From assembly GCA_937981765.1 (NCBI GenBank), contig CALJOM010000002.1, positions 337,298-401,297 of the forward strand: a stretch of DNA of 64,000 nt, written 5' to 3'. Source of the DNA: an uncultured Bacteroidales bacterium. GTDB taxonomy: Bacteria; Bacteroidota; Bacteroidia; Bacteroidales; Salinivirgaceae. Shown here piece after piece: positions 44,174 through 52,933 of the stretch. Position 1 is the first letter of the stretch; the number at the start of each line of letters is the position of its first letter. The translations under genes were made by a program, and so were the position numbers. Below the pieces are notes generated by a model that searched no databases, was not told where the DNA came from, and saw only the letters and a program-made list of their open reading frames with translations.

Positions 44174-44665
44174 TTTCAGATGTAGTAAATAGAGTTTGGC
44201 ACACGCTAACGCATCGGAAAGGGCATTATGATGCTGTAATTCAATTCCCATTGCATCGCAGCATGCCTTAAGATTGCATGGTCTAAACCCTTTGTGTCGA
44301 TAAATTTTCATAGTGCACTCCCAGGGTTTATCCAAGGAAATACGACTATCGTCCAGACCATAATAATCCATTGTATTTGCTAAAACAGTTCGGTCGAATG
44401 CTTCATTATGAGCAACTATGGTGTTGAATTGAAGTCGTTTGGCTACATCGTGAAAAATATCGGCAAAAAGTGGTGCGTTCCATGTATGTTCGGGAGTAAT
44501 ACCGTGTACTTCAATGTTTTTCCACCAATAAAAGTTCCCCGGAGGTTGAATAAGTTGATAGTATTGATCCACTATATTCCCATCTTCTGCCGTTACAATT
44601 GCTACAGCACACGCGCTTGAACGTGATCCGGTTGCGGTTTCAAAATCTATGGCTACAAAATTCAT
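44153..44665 (-). CDS. DnaQ-like 3'-5' exonuclease
   Basis: 170 residues with the RNase H-fold exonuclease motifs: ExoI DFETATGSRS (about 7-16, Asp-x-Glu), ExoII NTIVAHNEAFDRTVLAN (about 77-93, Asn-x-x-x-Phe-Asp) and ExoIII HNALSDALACAKLYL (about 146-160, His-x(4)-Asp). The acidic metal ligands are intact. The size fits a stand-alone proofreading-type or RNA-processing exonuclease of the DEDDh class. It overlaps the end of the metallophosphoesterase gene head-on, so their 3' ends could pair as antisense RNA. Confidence 0.9.
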   Translation of the reverse strand: MNFVAIDFETATGSRSSACAVAIVTAEDGNIVDQYYQLIQPPGNFYWWKNIEVHGITPEHTWNAPLFADIFHDVAKRLQFNTIVAHNEAFDRTVLANTMDYYGLDDSRISLDKPWECTMKIYRHKGFRPCNLKACCDAMGIELQHHNALSDALACAKLYLLHLKSSALKF

Positions 44666-44723
44666 AGTTGTGTTGTTTGGTTTTTTATTTAAATACCGTT
44701 ACTAAAATAAAAATAATTTTTTT

Positions 44724-44731
44724 TACTTTTG
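44724..44731 (+). promoter_or_regulatory. -7 element of tRNA-Pro
   Basis: TACTTTTG, about 14 bases before the tRNA 5' end; an AT-rich tract sits where a -33 element would be. Confidence 0.65.
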
Positions 44732-44744
44732 CCGTCTCAAAGTT

Positions 44745-44817
44745 CGGGGTATAGCGCAGTTGGCAGCGCGCTACGTTCGGGACGTAGAGGTCGGGCGTTC
44801 GAGTCGCCCTACCCCGA
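44745..44817 (+). tRNA. tRNA-Pro (anticodon CGG)
   Basis: 73 bases. Acceptor CGGGGTA with TACCCCG, D arm GCGC-AGTTGGCA-GCGC, anticodon arm CTACG-TTCGGGA-CGTAG with anticodon CGG, T arm GGGCG-TTCGAGT-CGCCC. The discriminator is A and CCA is not encoded. A good terminator follows. Confidence 0.95.
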
Positions 44818-44824
44818 CACTTAA

Positions 44825-44866
44825 CCAAAGGCCCTGCATTGTGTGCAAAGCCTTTGGCTTTTTTAT
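44825..44866 (+). terminator. Terminator of tRNA-Pro
   Basis: Stem CCAAAGGC (44825-44832) with GCCTTTGG (44850-44857), with a smaller TGCA/TGCA pairing in the loop, then CTTTTTTATTT. Confidence 0.88.
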
Positions 44867-45101
44867 TTAATGCTCGCAAATTTACCTGCAAACTTGATTT
44901 TTTTAAATTGCAGTTTTGTTTTCAAACTTCAAATCTTGGAAAGTCCTCCGATAGACCTGGTTATTTTGGAAGCCGCCCAAAATTTTTGCAAATTAATCAA
45001 AAAGAAGCCGTAAAATGTAATTTAGGGCTAAGAACCATCCTACAAATGCGTCAGAAATGTAGTTTTTTTGGTATGACAAAAAGTAACCTCGTCGCTGACC
45101 A

Positions 45102-48100
45102 ATGTCATTGAATATTTCTTCAAAGATTAGCAACATTGCAGTTACTAATAAAACGAAAAAAGGTATGCAAGGTATTGATAAACATCCTATTCTAACTGTT
45201 CCGCAACCCGACGAGGTTGTGTTTACCTATAACGGACAAAAGGTTATTGGTAAAAAAGGTTTTACGGTAGCCGCTGCGTTACATCAGGCGGGATTCCCTG
45301 TTCACAGTCACAGTTTAACCAACCGTAATCGCTCTTTGGAATGTGGTATTGGGAAATGTGGTGCATGCGAAATGCTGGTTGATGGTGAAATTCGCCGAAT
45401 ATGTATCACCAAGGTAGATAATGTTAAGGAAGTGGCGGAAATTCCTAAAGGATTTGAACCACAGATAAAGCAGGTAGATCCTTATAAAAAAATTAAAGTT
45501 TATAAAACCACGGTAGCCATAATTGGAGCTGGGCCTGCCGGGTTAGCTGCCCGGGAAGTACTTAATCGGCATGGAGTAGATAACATTGTGGTTGACAACA
45601 ACGATAAAGTTGGCGGGCAGTTTACCATGCAAACACACCAGTTTTTCTTTTTCGAACACGAAAAGAAATACGGCGGAATGCGGGGGTTTGACATTGCCGA
45701 AACGTTGGCAGGAGAGGATCGCTCAGGTATAATGCTAAATGTTACTATTTGGGATATTTTTGAAGGGAAGCGATTGGCTGCCAAGAATATCGTAACCGAC
45801 GAAGTGTTTTATATTGATGCCGACCATCTGATTATCGCAACCGGAGCGGTACCGTTTATGCCGGCTTTTGAAAACGACGATCTTCCCGGTGTCTACACTG
45901 CCGCAGTAATTCAGAAAATGATGAACAACGAATTCACCCTGCTTGGGCGAAATATTTTAACCGTTGGTGCCGGGAACATTGGTTATCTCACCAGCTATCA
46001 GGCAATGCAGGCCGGGGCTAAGGTTAAGGCCATTATTGAAGCTCAGCCACACGAAGGTGGATTCCCTGTTCAGGCAAACAGAGTTCGTCGATTGGGTATT
46101 CCAATCTATACAGGCCATATTTTACTTAAAGCCATCCCAAACGAAGATCACACCGGAATTGTTGGAGCCGTTATTGCTGAATGCAAAAACTTTAGCCCCG
46201 TACCAGGAACAGAAAAAGTAATTGACGGTATTGATGCTATAAACATATGTACAGGCCTTGTGCCCGACGATCAACTCCTCATAAAAGGAAAAGAAATTTT
46301 TGGACGCCAGGTACATGGTGCCGGCGATGCCATTCGTATTGGGGAAGGAACCAGCGCTGTTCTCCGCGGAAAACAAGTGGCCTATGAAATTCTGGAAGAT
46401 ATGGGCAAACGGTTCGATTACAACCAGTACCTCAAAATTTCGAAAGAATATATCGATTCGCAGCAACACCCGTTCATAGTAATAGAGAAACCATTTTTCC
46501 CGACTCATGAAAGGATGAAAAAACCATTTGTGCTAATCGATTGTCTTTACGGATTTGCTTGTAATCCTTGTGCCTTTGCTTGTCCTCACGGTGCAATAAC
46601 CAAAAACTCGTCGAGCACTGTGCCTCAGATCGATTTTGAGAAGTGCGTGGGTTGTATGATATGTGTTACACTTTGTCCAGGGTTGGCTATTTTTGGATAT
46701 AACATTGAGAAAAAACAGTTGTTTCTCCCGGTTGAGTTCGACTATTCCGAAGGAGAAGAGGTGTTTATCGTTGATAATTACGGGCGAAAACTCGGTGAGG
46801 GTATTTTGGAAAAGATTATTCAGAAGCCCAACAAAACACACCTAGCTAGGGTAAAAGTTACTACTGAGTTGGAAAACTTTACCGATGCTCGCGGTTTTAT
46901 TCTCAAGAAAAACTACCCCGAACCGATTGTTTTTGCTCCGGCCGAAGACCATATCGAAAGTAAAGAGTTTATCTGTCACTGCGACGATGTTTCTCTCGAT
47001 GAAATTTTAACTACTATTGGCGACCGTAAATTTATCTCGGTAGATGAAATTAAACATACCACCCGCTTGGGAATGGGGGCATGCCGTGGCAAACGATGCA
47101 TTAAACGTCTTAAAACCACGCTGTTGAGTAAGAATATCCAGATTGTAGGAGAGGCAACCCCACGGGGACCAATGTCGAATCAGTTGGCTCTTGGCGAACT
47201 TTATCCCAACAAAGTGACCGATGAAATTATTGTGGATTTTAAAGATCGTAAACCACAACGGGTTAAAACCCAAATATTAATTGCAGGAGGAGGAATTGCG
47301 GGTAGTGCACTGTTCCGCTACGCTGCCGAAAATGGTATGAAACCCACTTTGATTAACTACGGCCGTGGAGCATCGTGGCGTAACATTGCCGGTGGTCGAC
47401 CTGCCTTCAGTGTTCCTGAACTTGCCGATATTGCCCGGAATAACTTAACCATATTCAAGGAATTGCAAACAATTTCCAACATTAATTTCCATCATATTCG
47501 ATACGTATCTTTTGCCCACGATGAAGCAACTCTGAAAGCTCTTGACAAATCTCGTGAATGGAGCGATGCCTATATGATTTCTCCGCAGGATTTTAAAAAT
47601 GAGATTAGCCCATCGTTCAACACCAATACCAGCAAATATCTGGGTGCGCTAATTACTAATGAATGCTGGCAAGCAACCCCCGGTTTAACCATAGATTTAA
47701 TTCGTCAGATTGGTATTAAACATGGTGGTTCTATTCTGGAAGATTGCAAACTGATTCGCGTTGACCGATTGAATAATAATTATCTAGTTTTGGTAAAGGA
47801 TCACGACGGGCAATATATTGAATTTGAAACCGAACATTTTGTAAATGCTTTGGGCCCCGATGGCGACAAGTTTGCACGCCAGCTTGGTTACGAAACGGGA
47901 TTGTATCCGGTTAAACACCAAGCATTTATTACACGTCGCTTACCATATTTGGGGGTAAACGGTCGACCGCTCGATATGCTCATCGACCGTCAACACTACA
48001 AAGGATTTACAGCCGTATATGGGCAGCAGCTTGCCGAAACCGGCCAAATAATCGGTTGTGCTTCTCCGGCTAATGAGCCAAGTCAGACCGATAAGCCGTT

Positions 48101-48392
48101 GACAATCAACGATCGGGAATTTCTCGAAATTATTTCGGAAGTGTTCTGCGATTGGATTCCTCAACTCTCGTCGGTTGGATTGCAAGCTATCTGGGCTGGA
48201 TACTATGTTGAGCCAAGGATGGTGGTTGACCCCTCTCGAGGGTTGATGATAGGGTTGCGTGGCCAAGGTTTTATGCTTGGAATGTATTTGGCTAAGCTCT
48301 ATATCGATTCTTTGATTGGTAAACCCGTGCCTGATTATTTTGCTCGTCTATCTCTGGAAGGCGATGGATTGAAAGAAGTGGCGTTTAAATAA
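45102..48392 (+). CDS. Multidomain iron-sulfur flavoprotein oxidoreductase (Hcn/sarcosine-oxidase-like fusion)
   Basis: 1,096 residues, cytoplasmic. Five modules in one chain: a [2Fe-2S] domain (Cys81, 86, 89 and 101), an FAD/NAD oxidoreductase (GAGPAG 142-147 and GAGNIG 289-294), a two-[4Fe-4S] ferredoxin insert (Cys481/487/490/494 and the clear CVGCMICVTLCP at 515-526), a BFD-like [2Fe-2S] domain (Cys625, 627, 661, 666), and a D-amino-acid-oxidase-type FAD domain (GGGIAG 729-734) filling the last third. In other bacteria these are separate subunits: HcnA, HcnB and HcnC, or the hydroxyproline and sarcosine dehydrogenases. The amine or imino acid oxidised is unknown; proline, glycine, sarcosine or an opine are possibilities from the family. 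A start at Met22 (45165) is an alternative. Terminator at 48410. Confidence 0.88.
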   Translation: MSLNISSKISNIAVTNKTKKGMQGIDKHPILTVPQPDEVVFTYNGQKVIGKKGFTVAAALHQAGFPVHSHSLTNRNRSLECGIGKCGACEMLVDGEIRRICITKVDNVKEVAEIPKGFEPQIKQVDPYKKIKVYKTTVAIIGAGPAGLAAREVLNRHGVDNIVVDNNDKVGGQFTMQTHQFFFFEHEKKYGGMRGFDIAETLAGEDRSGIMLNVTIWDIFEGKRLAAKNIVTDEVFYIDADHLIIATGAVPFMPAFENDDLPGVYTAAVIQKMMNNEFTLLGRNILTVGAGNIGYLTSYQAMQAGAKVKAIIEAQPHEGGFPVQANRVRRLGIPIYTGHILLKAIPNEDHTGIVGAVIAECKNFSPVPGTEKVIDGIDAINICTGLVPDDQLLIKGKEIFGRQVHGAGDAIRIGEGTSAVLRGKQVAYEILEDMGKRFDYNQYLKISKEYIDSQQHPFIVIEKPFFPTHERMKKPFVLIDCLYGFACNPCAFACPHGAITKNSSSTVPQIDFEKCVGCMICVTLCPGLAIFGYNIEKKQLFLPVEFDYSEGEEVFIVDNYGRKLGEGILEKIIQKPNKTHLARVKVTTELENFTDARGFILKKNYPEPIVFAPAEDHIESKEFICHCDDVSLDEILTTIGDRKFISVDEIKHTTRLGMGACRGKRCIKRLKTTLLSKNIQIVGEATPRGPMSNQLALGELYPNKVTDEIIVDFKDRKPQRVKTQILIAGGGIAGSALFRYAAENGMKPTLINYGRGASWRNIAGGRPAFSVPELADIARNNLTIFKELQTISNINFHHIRYVSFAHDEATLKALDKSREWSDAYMISPQDFKNEISPSFNTNTSKYLGALITNECWQATPGLTIDLIRQIGIKHGGSILEDCKLIRVDRLNNNYLVLVKDHDGQYIEFETEHFVNALGPDGDKFARQLGYETGLYPVKHQAFITRRLPYLGVNGRPLDMLIDRQHYKGFTAVYGQQLAETGQIIGCASPANEPSQTDKPLTINDREFLEIISEVFCDWIPQLSSVGLQAIWAGYYVEPRMVVDPSRGLMIGLRGQGFMLGMYLAKLYIDSLIGKPVPDYFARLSLEGDGLKEVAFK

Positions 48393-48409
48393 AAAACAAA
48401 ACATCTGTT

Positions 48410-48446
48410 AGGGTTAACTGGCTTAAAGCCGCTTGACCCTTTTTTA
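48410..48446 (+). terminator. Terminator of the flavoprotein gene
   Basis: Stem AGGGTTAA (48410-48417) with TTGACCCT (48433-48440, one G-T pair) enclosing a smaller GGCTT/AAGCC stem, then six T. Confidence 0.82.
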
Positions 48447-48495
48447 TCTTTTGCATAAACTGGTGGGTCTTCTCAAAAGGTCTCGGAGATTTGGT

Positions 48496-49434
48496 TTAGA
48501 ATAATTTTCTTTTGAAGTGACAATAAGGCCGTCCACCTTTTTTGTCGTAATACTTTTGATGATAATTTTCTGCTGGCCAGAAATCTGTGGCAGGAGTAAT
48601 TTCGGTTACCACCGGAATGCCTTTATTCAAAAGAAGTTGCTTTAATTTTTCGGCAATCGCACGCTGGTTTTCATCAATATAAAAGATGGCGGAACGATAT
48701 TGGGTTCCAACATCCGGTCCCTGCTTATTGAGTTGGGTGGGATCGTGGGTTTCAAAAAAAAGTTTAGTGAGGATTTCATAATTTGTTATTTCAGGAGAAA
48801 ATTCAACACGAACCGTTTCTGCATGACCTGTAGTACCTGTGCAAACATCTTGATAGGTTGGATTAGTTTTAGTGCCTCCCATATAACCAACCGATGTATT
48901 TATCACACCTTCGGCTCGCTGAAAATAATATTCGGTTCCCCAGAAACACCCTGAGGCAAAATAGGCTATTTCTGTCTTACCTGGTACTTTGATAACCTTA
49001 GGTAACGGTTCATTTTCCGGGATAAATTTCAAAGAAATGGAGTTAACACAGTGTCGAATATTTTTGGCAGTAAACCCCTCGCCTTCGAAAACATGTCCTA
49101 AATGGCCTTTGCAGTTAGCACACACTATTTCAATTCTATGCCCGTCGGCATCTGGTAGGCGAAGGATTGCTCCTTCGATCTGATCATCAAATGATGGCCA
49201 ACCGCATGTGGAATGAAACTTATGTTCCGATTTGAAAAGAGGGGCATTGCATTGTTTACAAATATAAGTGCCTTTTTGGTTGAAATTGTTGTATAATCCT
49301 GTAAACGGGCGTTCTGTACCCCTGTAAAGAATAACCCGCTTTTCCTCATCGGTAAGCCGATTAAAATTTGTTGTTTGTGATTTCATAATAGCAATTAAAA
49401 AAAATAGTGCAATTAAATAAAAGTATCTACTCAT
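48496..49434 (-). CDS. Exported methionine sulfoxide reductase MsrB-MsrA fusion
   Basis: 312 residues with an N-terminal signal/anchor (MSRYFYLIALFFLIAIMKS), so the enzyme repairs oxidised methionine in the periplasm. The MsrB domain comes first: zinc cysteines CKQC (59, 62) and CANC (105, 108), resolving Cys77 in STCGWPSF, and catalytic Cys129 in RHCVNSISLKF. The MsrA domain follows, with GCFWGTE (Cys163 catalytic) and GHAETVRVEFSPE. MsrB handles the R and MsrA the S epimer. The B-A order is opposite to that of Neisseria PilB. No thioredoxin module is fused, so an external reductant is needed. Confidence 0.95.
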   Translation of the reverse strand: MSRYFYLIALFFLIAIMKSQTTNFNRLTDEEKRVILYRGTERPFTGLYNNFNQKGTYICKQCNAPLFKSEHKFHSTCGWPSFDDQIEGAILRLPDADGHRIEIVCANCKGHLGHVFEGEGFTAKNIRHCVNSISLKFIPENEPLPKVIKVPGKTEIAYFASGCFWGTEYYFQRAEGVINTSVGYMGGTKTNPTYQDVCTGTTGHAETVRVEFSPEITNYEILTKLFFETHDPTQLNKQGPDVGTQYRSAIFYIDENQRAIAEKLKQLLLNKGIPVVTEITPATDFWPAENYHQKYYDKKGGRPYCHFKRKLF

Positions 49435-49640
49435 ACGGTTTTAAAATCTTACACAAACCAAACATTTTTATGCTAAAAAGGTTCAACGATTTTTGCTATT
49501 AAACCCAAATTGTTGAAGCCCTACCCATGCAATCGGCAATTTACAATTAAACTATTTCCTACCGAATTGTTTTATACAACGTTTTAAACTTGAAAACTAA
49601 ATAAAATGATAGAAAACAAATCATTCGGAAACTTTTTTTA

Positions 49641-49648
49641 TATCTTTG
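49641..49648 (+). promoter_or_regulatory. -7 element before the 232-residue gene
   Basis: TATCTTTG, 28 bases before the ATG at 49677; no TTG at the -33 spacing. Confidence 0.55.
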
Positions 49649-49676
49649 TGTTTCAGGAGCAATTAATTAAAAGTTT

Positions 49677-50375
49677 ATGCATGTTGACCCACAGACTCTT
49701 ATCCTTGAAACCCTAGCACAAAAATCAGTAATAAAACAAAAAGTGTATGAAAACACTTTAGCCGGTTTTAAAACGCTCAAAAGTGTTTGTAAGTATATAG
49801 CCCAAAATACCCGAAAATCGCTCAAAGATATTAATCCTAAGATTGCTTGTGAGTATAAAGAGTCGGGAGCTTTTCAGATAGAGTTTACCATCGCCGGAGA
49901 TTTGCTACTATTTTCGATGCATACTAACGTGTTTGTTTTCGACCGCAGCCATCCAGTTTGGAAAACTCCTTCATTGAACAAAGATCCTTATTTGGCATAT
50001 TGTGGTGTGATAAACATCTATAACTTCTTAGCCGATTCATTTCGTTACAATCGAAGCGAAGATATAGGGTATCTTATCGGACGTATTTTTATTAATAAAG
50101 AAAACCACTTTATGGTAGAAGGTAAGCGGCAATTGGGAGTTCTATACAACAATTTTTCTACCGACGTGGTTGATATGCGTTCATTACGAAATGTGGTTCA
50201 GTCAGCCATTCTTTATTCTCTCGATTTTGATTTGTTGGTTCCACCCTACGACCAAAGTGCTTTTATTACGGTTGCACAAATACAGGAACGTAAAAACCGT
50301 GCCATGGAGAAAACCGGGAAGCGATTAGGATTTCGATTTTACGACGAGAACGAATTCGAACACTTAAACCCATAA
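49677..50375 (+). CDS. Conserved-looking hypothetical protein, cytoplasmic
   Basis: 232 residues, no signal, no membrane segment. Alpha/beta content with recognisable stretches (FQIEFTIAGDLLLFSMHTNV, YCGVINIYNFLADSFRYNRS, DIGYLIGRIFINKENHFMVE) and a basic helical C-terminus. I do not recognise the family. The next gene starts 13 bases after the stop, so the two are likely an operon, and the partner is an exported metallopeptidase-like lipoprotein. Confidence 0.8.
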   Translation: MHVDPQTLILETLAQKSVIKQKVYENTLAGFKTLKSVCKYIAQNTRKSLKDINPKIACEYKESGAFQIEFTIAGDLLLFSMHTNVFVFDRSHPVWKTPSLNKDPYLAYCGVINIYNFLADSFRYNRSEDIGYLIGRIFINKENHFMVEGKRQLGVLYNNFSTDVVDMRSLRNVVQSAILYSLDFDLLVPPYDQSAFITVAQIQERKNRAMEKTGKRLGFRFYDENEFEHLNP

Positions 50376-50388
50376 AACAGGAACTATT

Positions 50389-52017
50389 ATGCGAATTAGA
50401 CCAATGTTATGTTTACTAACCGCAGCTGTTATGACAGCAGGTTGTGTTAAACAAAAAGAAAACCATGAAATGAGAAAGAAAGTAGAACAATTTGCGTTGG
50501 TTGATTTAAAAGCCGACCTTAGTCATTTAAGCGAAAATCATAAAGAGATGCTTCGAAAACTAATTGAGGCATCGGAAATTATGGAAGACCTCTTTTGGAA
50601 AGATGCATTTCCTGGCGACAGAGACGAATTCCTCCGTTCTTTACCTGATGAAGCTACCCGCGAATATGCCCGTATAATGTATGGGCCCTGGGATCGTATG
50701 GAGGGAAACAAACCCTTTGTGCAAGGATTTGGTGAAAAACCAGCAGGCGCAAATTACTATCCTACCGATATAACCAAAGAAGAGTTTGAAGCTTGGGACG
50801 AGCCCAATAAAATGGACTGGTACTCCCTGGTGCGACGCGACGAAAACGGAACCCTTAAATTAATTCCGTATCATGTTGCCTATAAAGATGAAATAAGCAA
50901 AGCAGCTCAAATATTGCGGGAAGCAGCACAACTTTCCGAAGACGAAGGTTTTAAAAAATACTTAGAATTAAGAGCAGAAGCATTTGAAACCGACGATTAT
51001 CTTGCTTCAGACCTGGCATGGATGGACATGAGGAGCAATCCGATAGATATTGTAATTGGGCCTATCGAAAGCTACGAAGACCAATTTATGGGGGCTAGAG
51101 CTGCCCATAGTGCTCAAATTTTAATTAAAGACCTTGATTGGAGCGCACGACTCGATAAATATAGCGAGCTATTACCAAAACTTCAGGATGCGCTACCCTG
51201 CGATCCAAAATATAAACGAGAAAAAGCACATGCCGATGCCAATATGTATGTTTACGATGTTATTCTATATCGTGGCGATTGCAATGCTGGCAGTAAAAAT
51301 ATTGCTATTAATCTTCCCAATGACCCCAGAGTTCATGAACTGAAAGGGAGTCGGAAGCTTCAATTAAAAAACTCCATGAAAGCAAAATTCGACAAAATAC
51401 TTCTTCCTATAGCCGATCTGTTAATCGCTCCAGAACAGCGCAAGCATGTAAAATTTGATGCATTTTTTGAGAATGTAATGTTTCATGAAGTGGCTCACGG
51501 ACTTGGAATTAAACAAACAATCAATGGCAAAGGAACTGTTCGTGAGGCGTTGAAAGAGACCTATAGCTCAATTGAGGAAAACAAGGCCGATATTTTGGGA
51601 TTGTTTATGGTTTATCAATTGTATCATATGGGAGAATTTCCTGAGAAAGATCTCATGGACAATTATGTAACCTTTATGGCCGGGCTTTTCCGTTCTATTC
51701 GTTTTGGTGCAGCAAGTGCGCACGGTGTGGCGAATCTTATGCGTTACAACTATTTTAATAAAAAAGGAGCATTTGTTCGCGACGAAGCTTCTGGAACTTA
51801 TCGAGTTGACTTCGATAAAATGACTCAAGCAATGATGGACCTTGGGAACGAAATTCTTACCGTTCAAGGCGACGGTAATTACGAACGAGCAAAACAATGG
51901 ATTGCCGAGGAAGGGGTTATGCCCGAAATTTTAAAAGCCGACCTCGCTCGTATTAATTCCAGCGGTATTCCTGTGGACATACGGTTTAATCAGGGGAAAG
52001 CCGTTTTGGGGTTATAG
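50389..52017 (+). CDS. Lipoprotein with a metallopeptidase (M49-like) domain
   Basis: 542 residues. The signal ends in a lipobox, MTAGC (Cys about 19), so the protein is anchored to a membrane in the periplasm. The zinc site is MFHEVAHGLG (about 363-372; His-Glu-x-x-His) with a second zinc ligand in SSIEENKADILGLF (about 391-404; the Glu-Glu-x-x-Ala-Asp arrangement of family M49/dipeptidyl-peptidase III and related Bacteroidota proteins). The classical M49 motif has one extra residue (HExxxH), so this is a variant or a sister family. The N-terminal half is helical. Paired with the cytoplasmic protein upstream. Peptidase activity is inferred, not shown. Confidence 0.72.
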   Translation: MRIRPMLCLLTAAVMTAGCVKQKENHEMRKKVEQFALVDLKADLSHLSENHKEMLRKLIEASEIMEDLFWKDAFPGDRDEFLRSLPDEATREYARIMYGPWDRMEGNKPFVQGFGEKPAGANYYPTDITKEEFEAWDEPNKMDWYSLVRRDENGTLKLIPYHVAYKDEISKAAQILREAAQLSEDEGFKKYLELRAEAFETDDYLASDLAWMDMRSNPIDIVIGPIESYEDQFMGARAAHSAQILIKDLDWSARLDKYSELLPKLQDALPCDPKYKREKAHADANMYVYDVILYRGDCNAGSKNIAINLPNDPRVHELKGSRKLQLKNSMKAKFDKILLPIADLLIAPEQRKHVKFDAFFENVMFHEVAHGLGIKQTINGKGTVREALKETYSSIEENKADILGLFMVYQLYHMGEFPEKDLMDNYVTFMAGLFRSIRFGAASAHGVANLMRYNYFNKKGAFVRDEASGTYRVDFDKMTQAMMDLGNEILTVQGDGNYERAKQWIAEEGVMPEILKADLARINSSGIPVDIRFNQGKAVLGL

Positions 52018-52047
52018 TTGTTTAACCAATTAAATAATTTATTCATA

Positions 52048-52084
52048 AAGCCGTAATTTTTATAAATTACGGCTTAATTTTTTT
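52048..52084 (+). terminator. Terminator of the lipoprotein peptidase operon
   Basis: Perfect 12-bp stem (52048-52059 with 52064-52075), loop TTAT, followed by a nine-T run. Confidence 0.9.
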
Positions 52085-52295
52085 TCTAAAATGTAGCAAC
52101 ACTTCTCCGTAAGTATCTTCAGAAAATTTCTTTTTAATAAATTTACACTTGTGTTATTGAAATGCGCTTTTTGATAGCACTCGAATCTCTTGCGACTAAG
52201 GATTGATTTGTTCAAATTTTTGTCATTCGATGGTTATCTCATTTATTTTGCTCATCAAATCATCTGTTTTGCCAAATTTATTCTTCATTTAATAA
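52081..52295 (-). pseudogene. Degenerate reading frame of unknown family
   Basis: One minus-strand frame reads MKNKFGKTDDLMSKINEI, then continues past three in-frame stops through segments EQINP, RVLSKSAFQ and FSEDTYGEVLLHF. The composition is protein-like and the stops look recent, but I could not assign a family. It lies beside another decayed gene on the same strand. Confidence 0.4.
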
Positions 52296-52538
52296 TGTAA
52301 ATGACAGAGTTTTTTTTTAATCGTTCATAATTTTAATTGCCTGTTTACAGAAATCTATATGAATCATCACGCGGCCCCCACTGGTTGCATTTTGAGGTAT
52401 TTTTTACCTTTTTTTTATTGAATAAAAATCAAAAAGTTAGTGTTTTTTTTATTTGAGGTATTGATATATTTAAACCTTTCAACAAAACTAAATTTTCGGC
52501 TTTGGCAATTTTTTTAGCCATCGTTGTGAAAAGGTACC

Positions 52539-52909
52539 TTAATAAATTATTTCAGCAGCACTATATACTTTACTTATAACCTCTTTGTTATCAGGTGTTT
52601 TTCTTTTTTTTTAAAATCAAGGTCTGTAACTCGTAAGTTTTTATAATCTTTAAATCCTGCTTTATCTAATATTCGCTTTCCGCAGTCGATCCGACAACCA
52701 TCCAACAACAGGATGTTTTTTTCTTAAAATGGTCTATTGATTTTTCAAATCCGGCACCCATAACGTCAATTCATTTTCCGAACTCCGTTATCTCTTAATC
52801 TACGTGTTACAATGTCAGTTATCTGACCTGGATCGCAAGCACCAGAGTAAGCTAAAACCATATATTCGCTTACTCCACATAAACATGAACTTTTTTCTTA
52901 ATTTTCCAT
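52539..52909 (-). pseudogene. Frameshifted DGC-domain (putative zinc-binding) protein gene
   Basis: Reading across frames gives a near-complete small protein: SCLCGVSEYMVLAYSGACDP, then GQITDIVTRRLRDNGVRKMN, VMGAGFEKSIDHFKKK, NILLLDGCRIDCGKRILDKA, GFKDYKNLRVTDL and KTPDNKEVISKVYSAAEII. This matches the DGC domain (Asp-Gly-Cys, here LLDGCRIDCG), whose proteins carry conserved cysteines and are called putative zinc-binding. At least three frameshifts (after KMN, in KKK, and in the A9 run near 52603) separate the pieces, plus one near the likely start at 52909. It lies directly downstream of the barrel gene on the same strand. In other genomes DGC genes travel with heavy-metal or thiol-transport genes. 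Confidence 0.72.
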
Positions 52910-52933
52910 TTTACCTAATCTATTATTCCTAAT

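Larger units (their letters stand above)
52018..52538. other. Intergenic region with a terminator and decayed coding traces
   Basis: About 520 bases without an intact gene. It opens with a terminator (see 52048) and contains a degenerate reading frame (52081-52295). The rest is AT-rich with no recognised feature. Confidence 0.6.
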
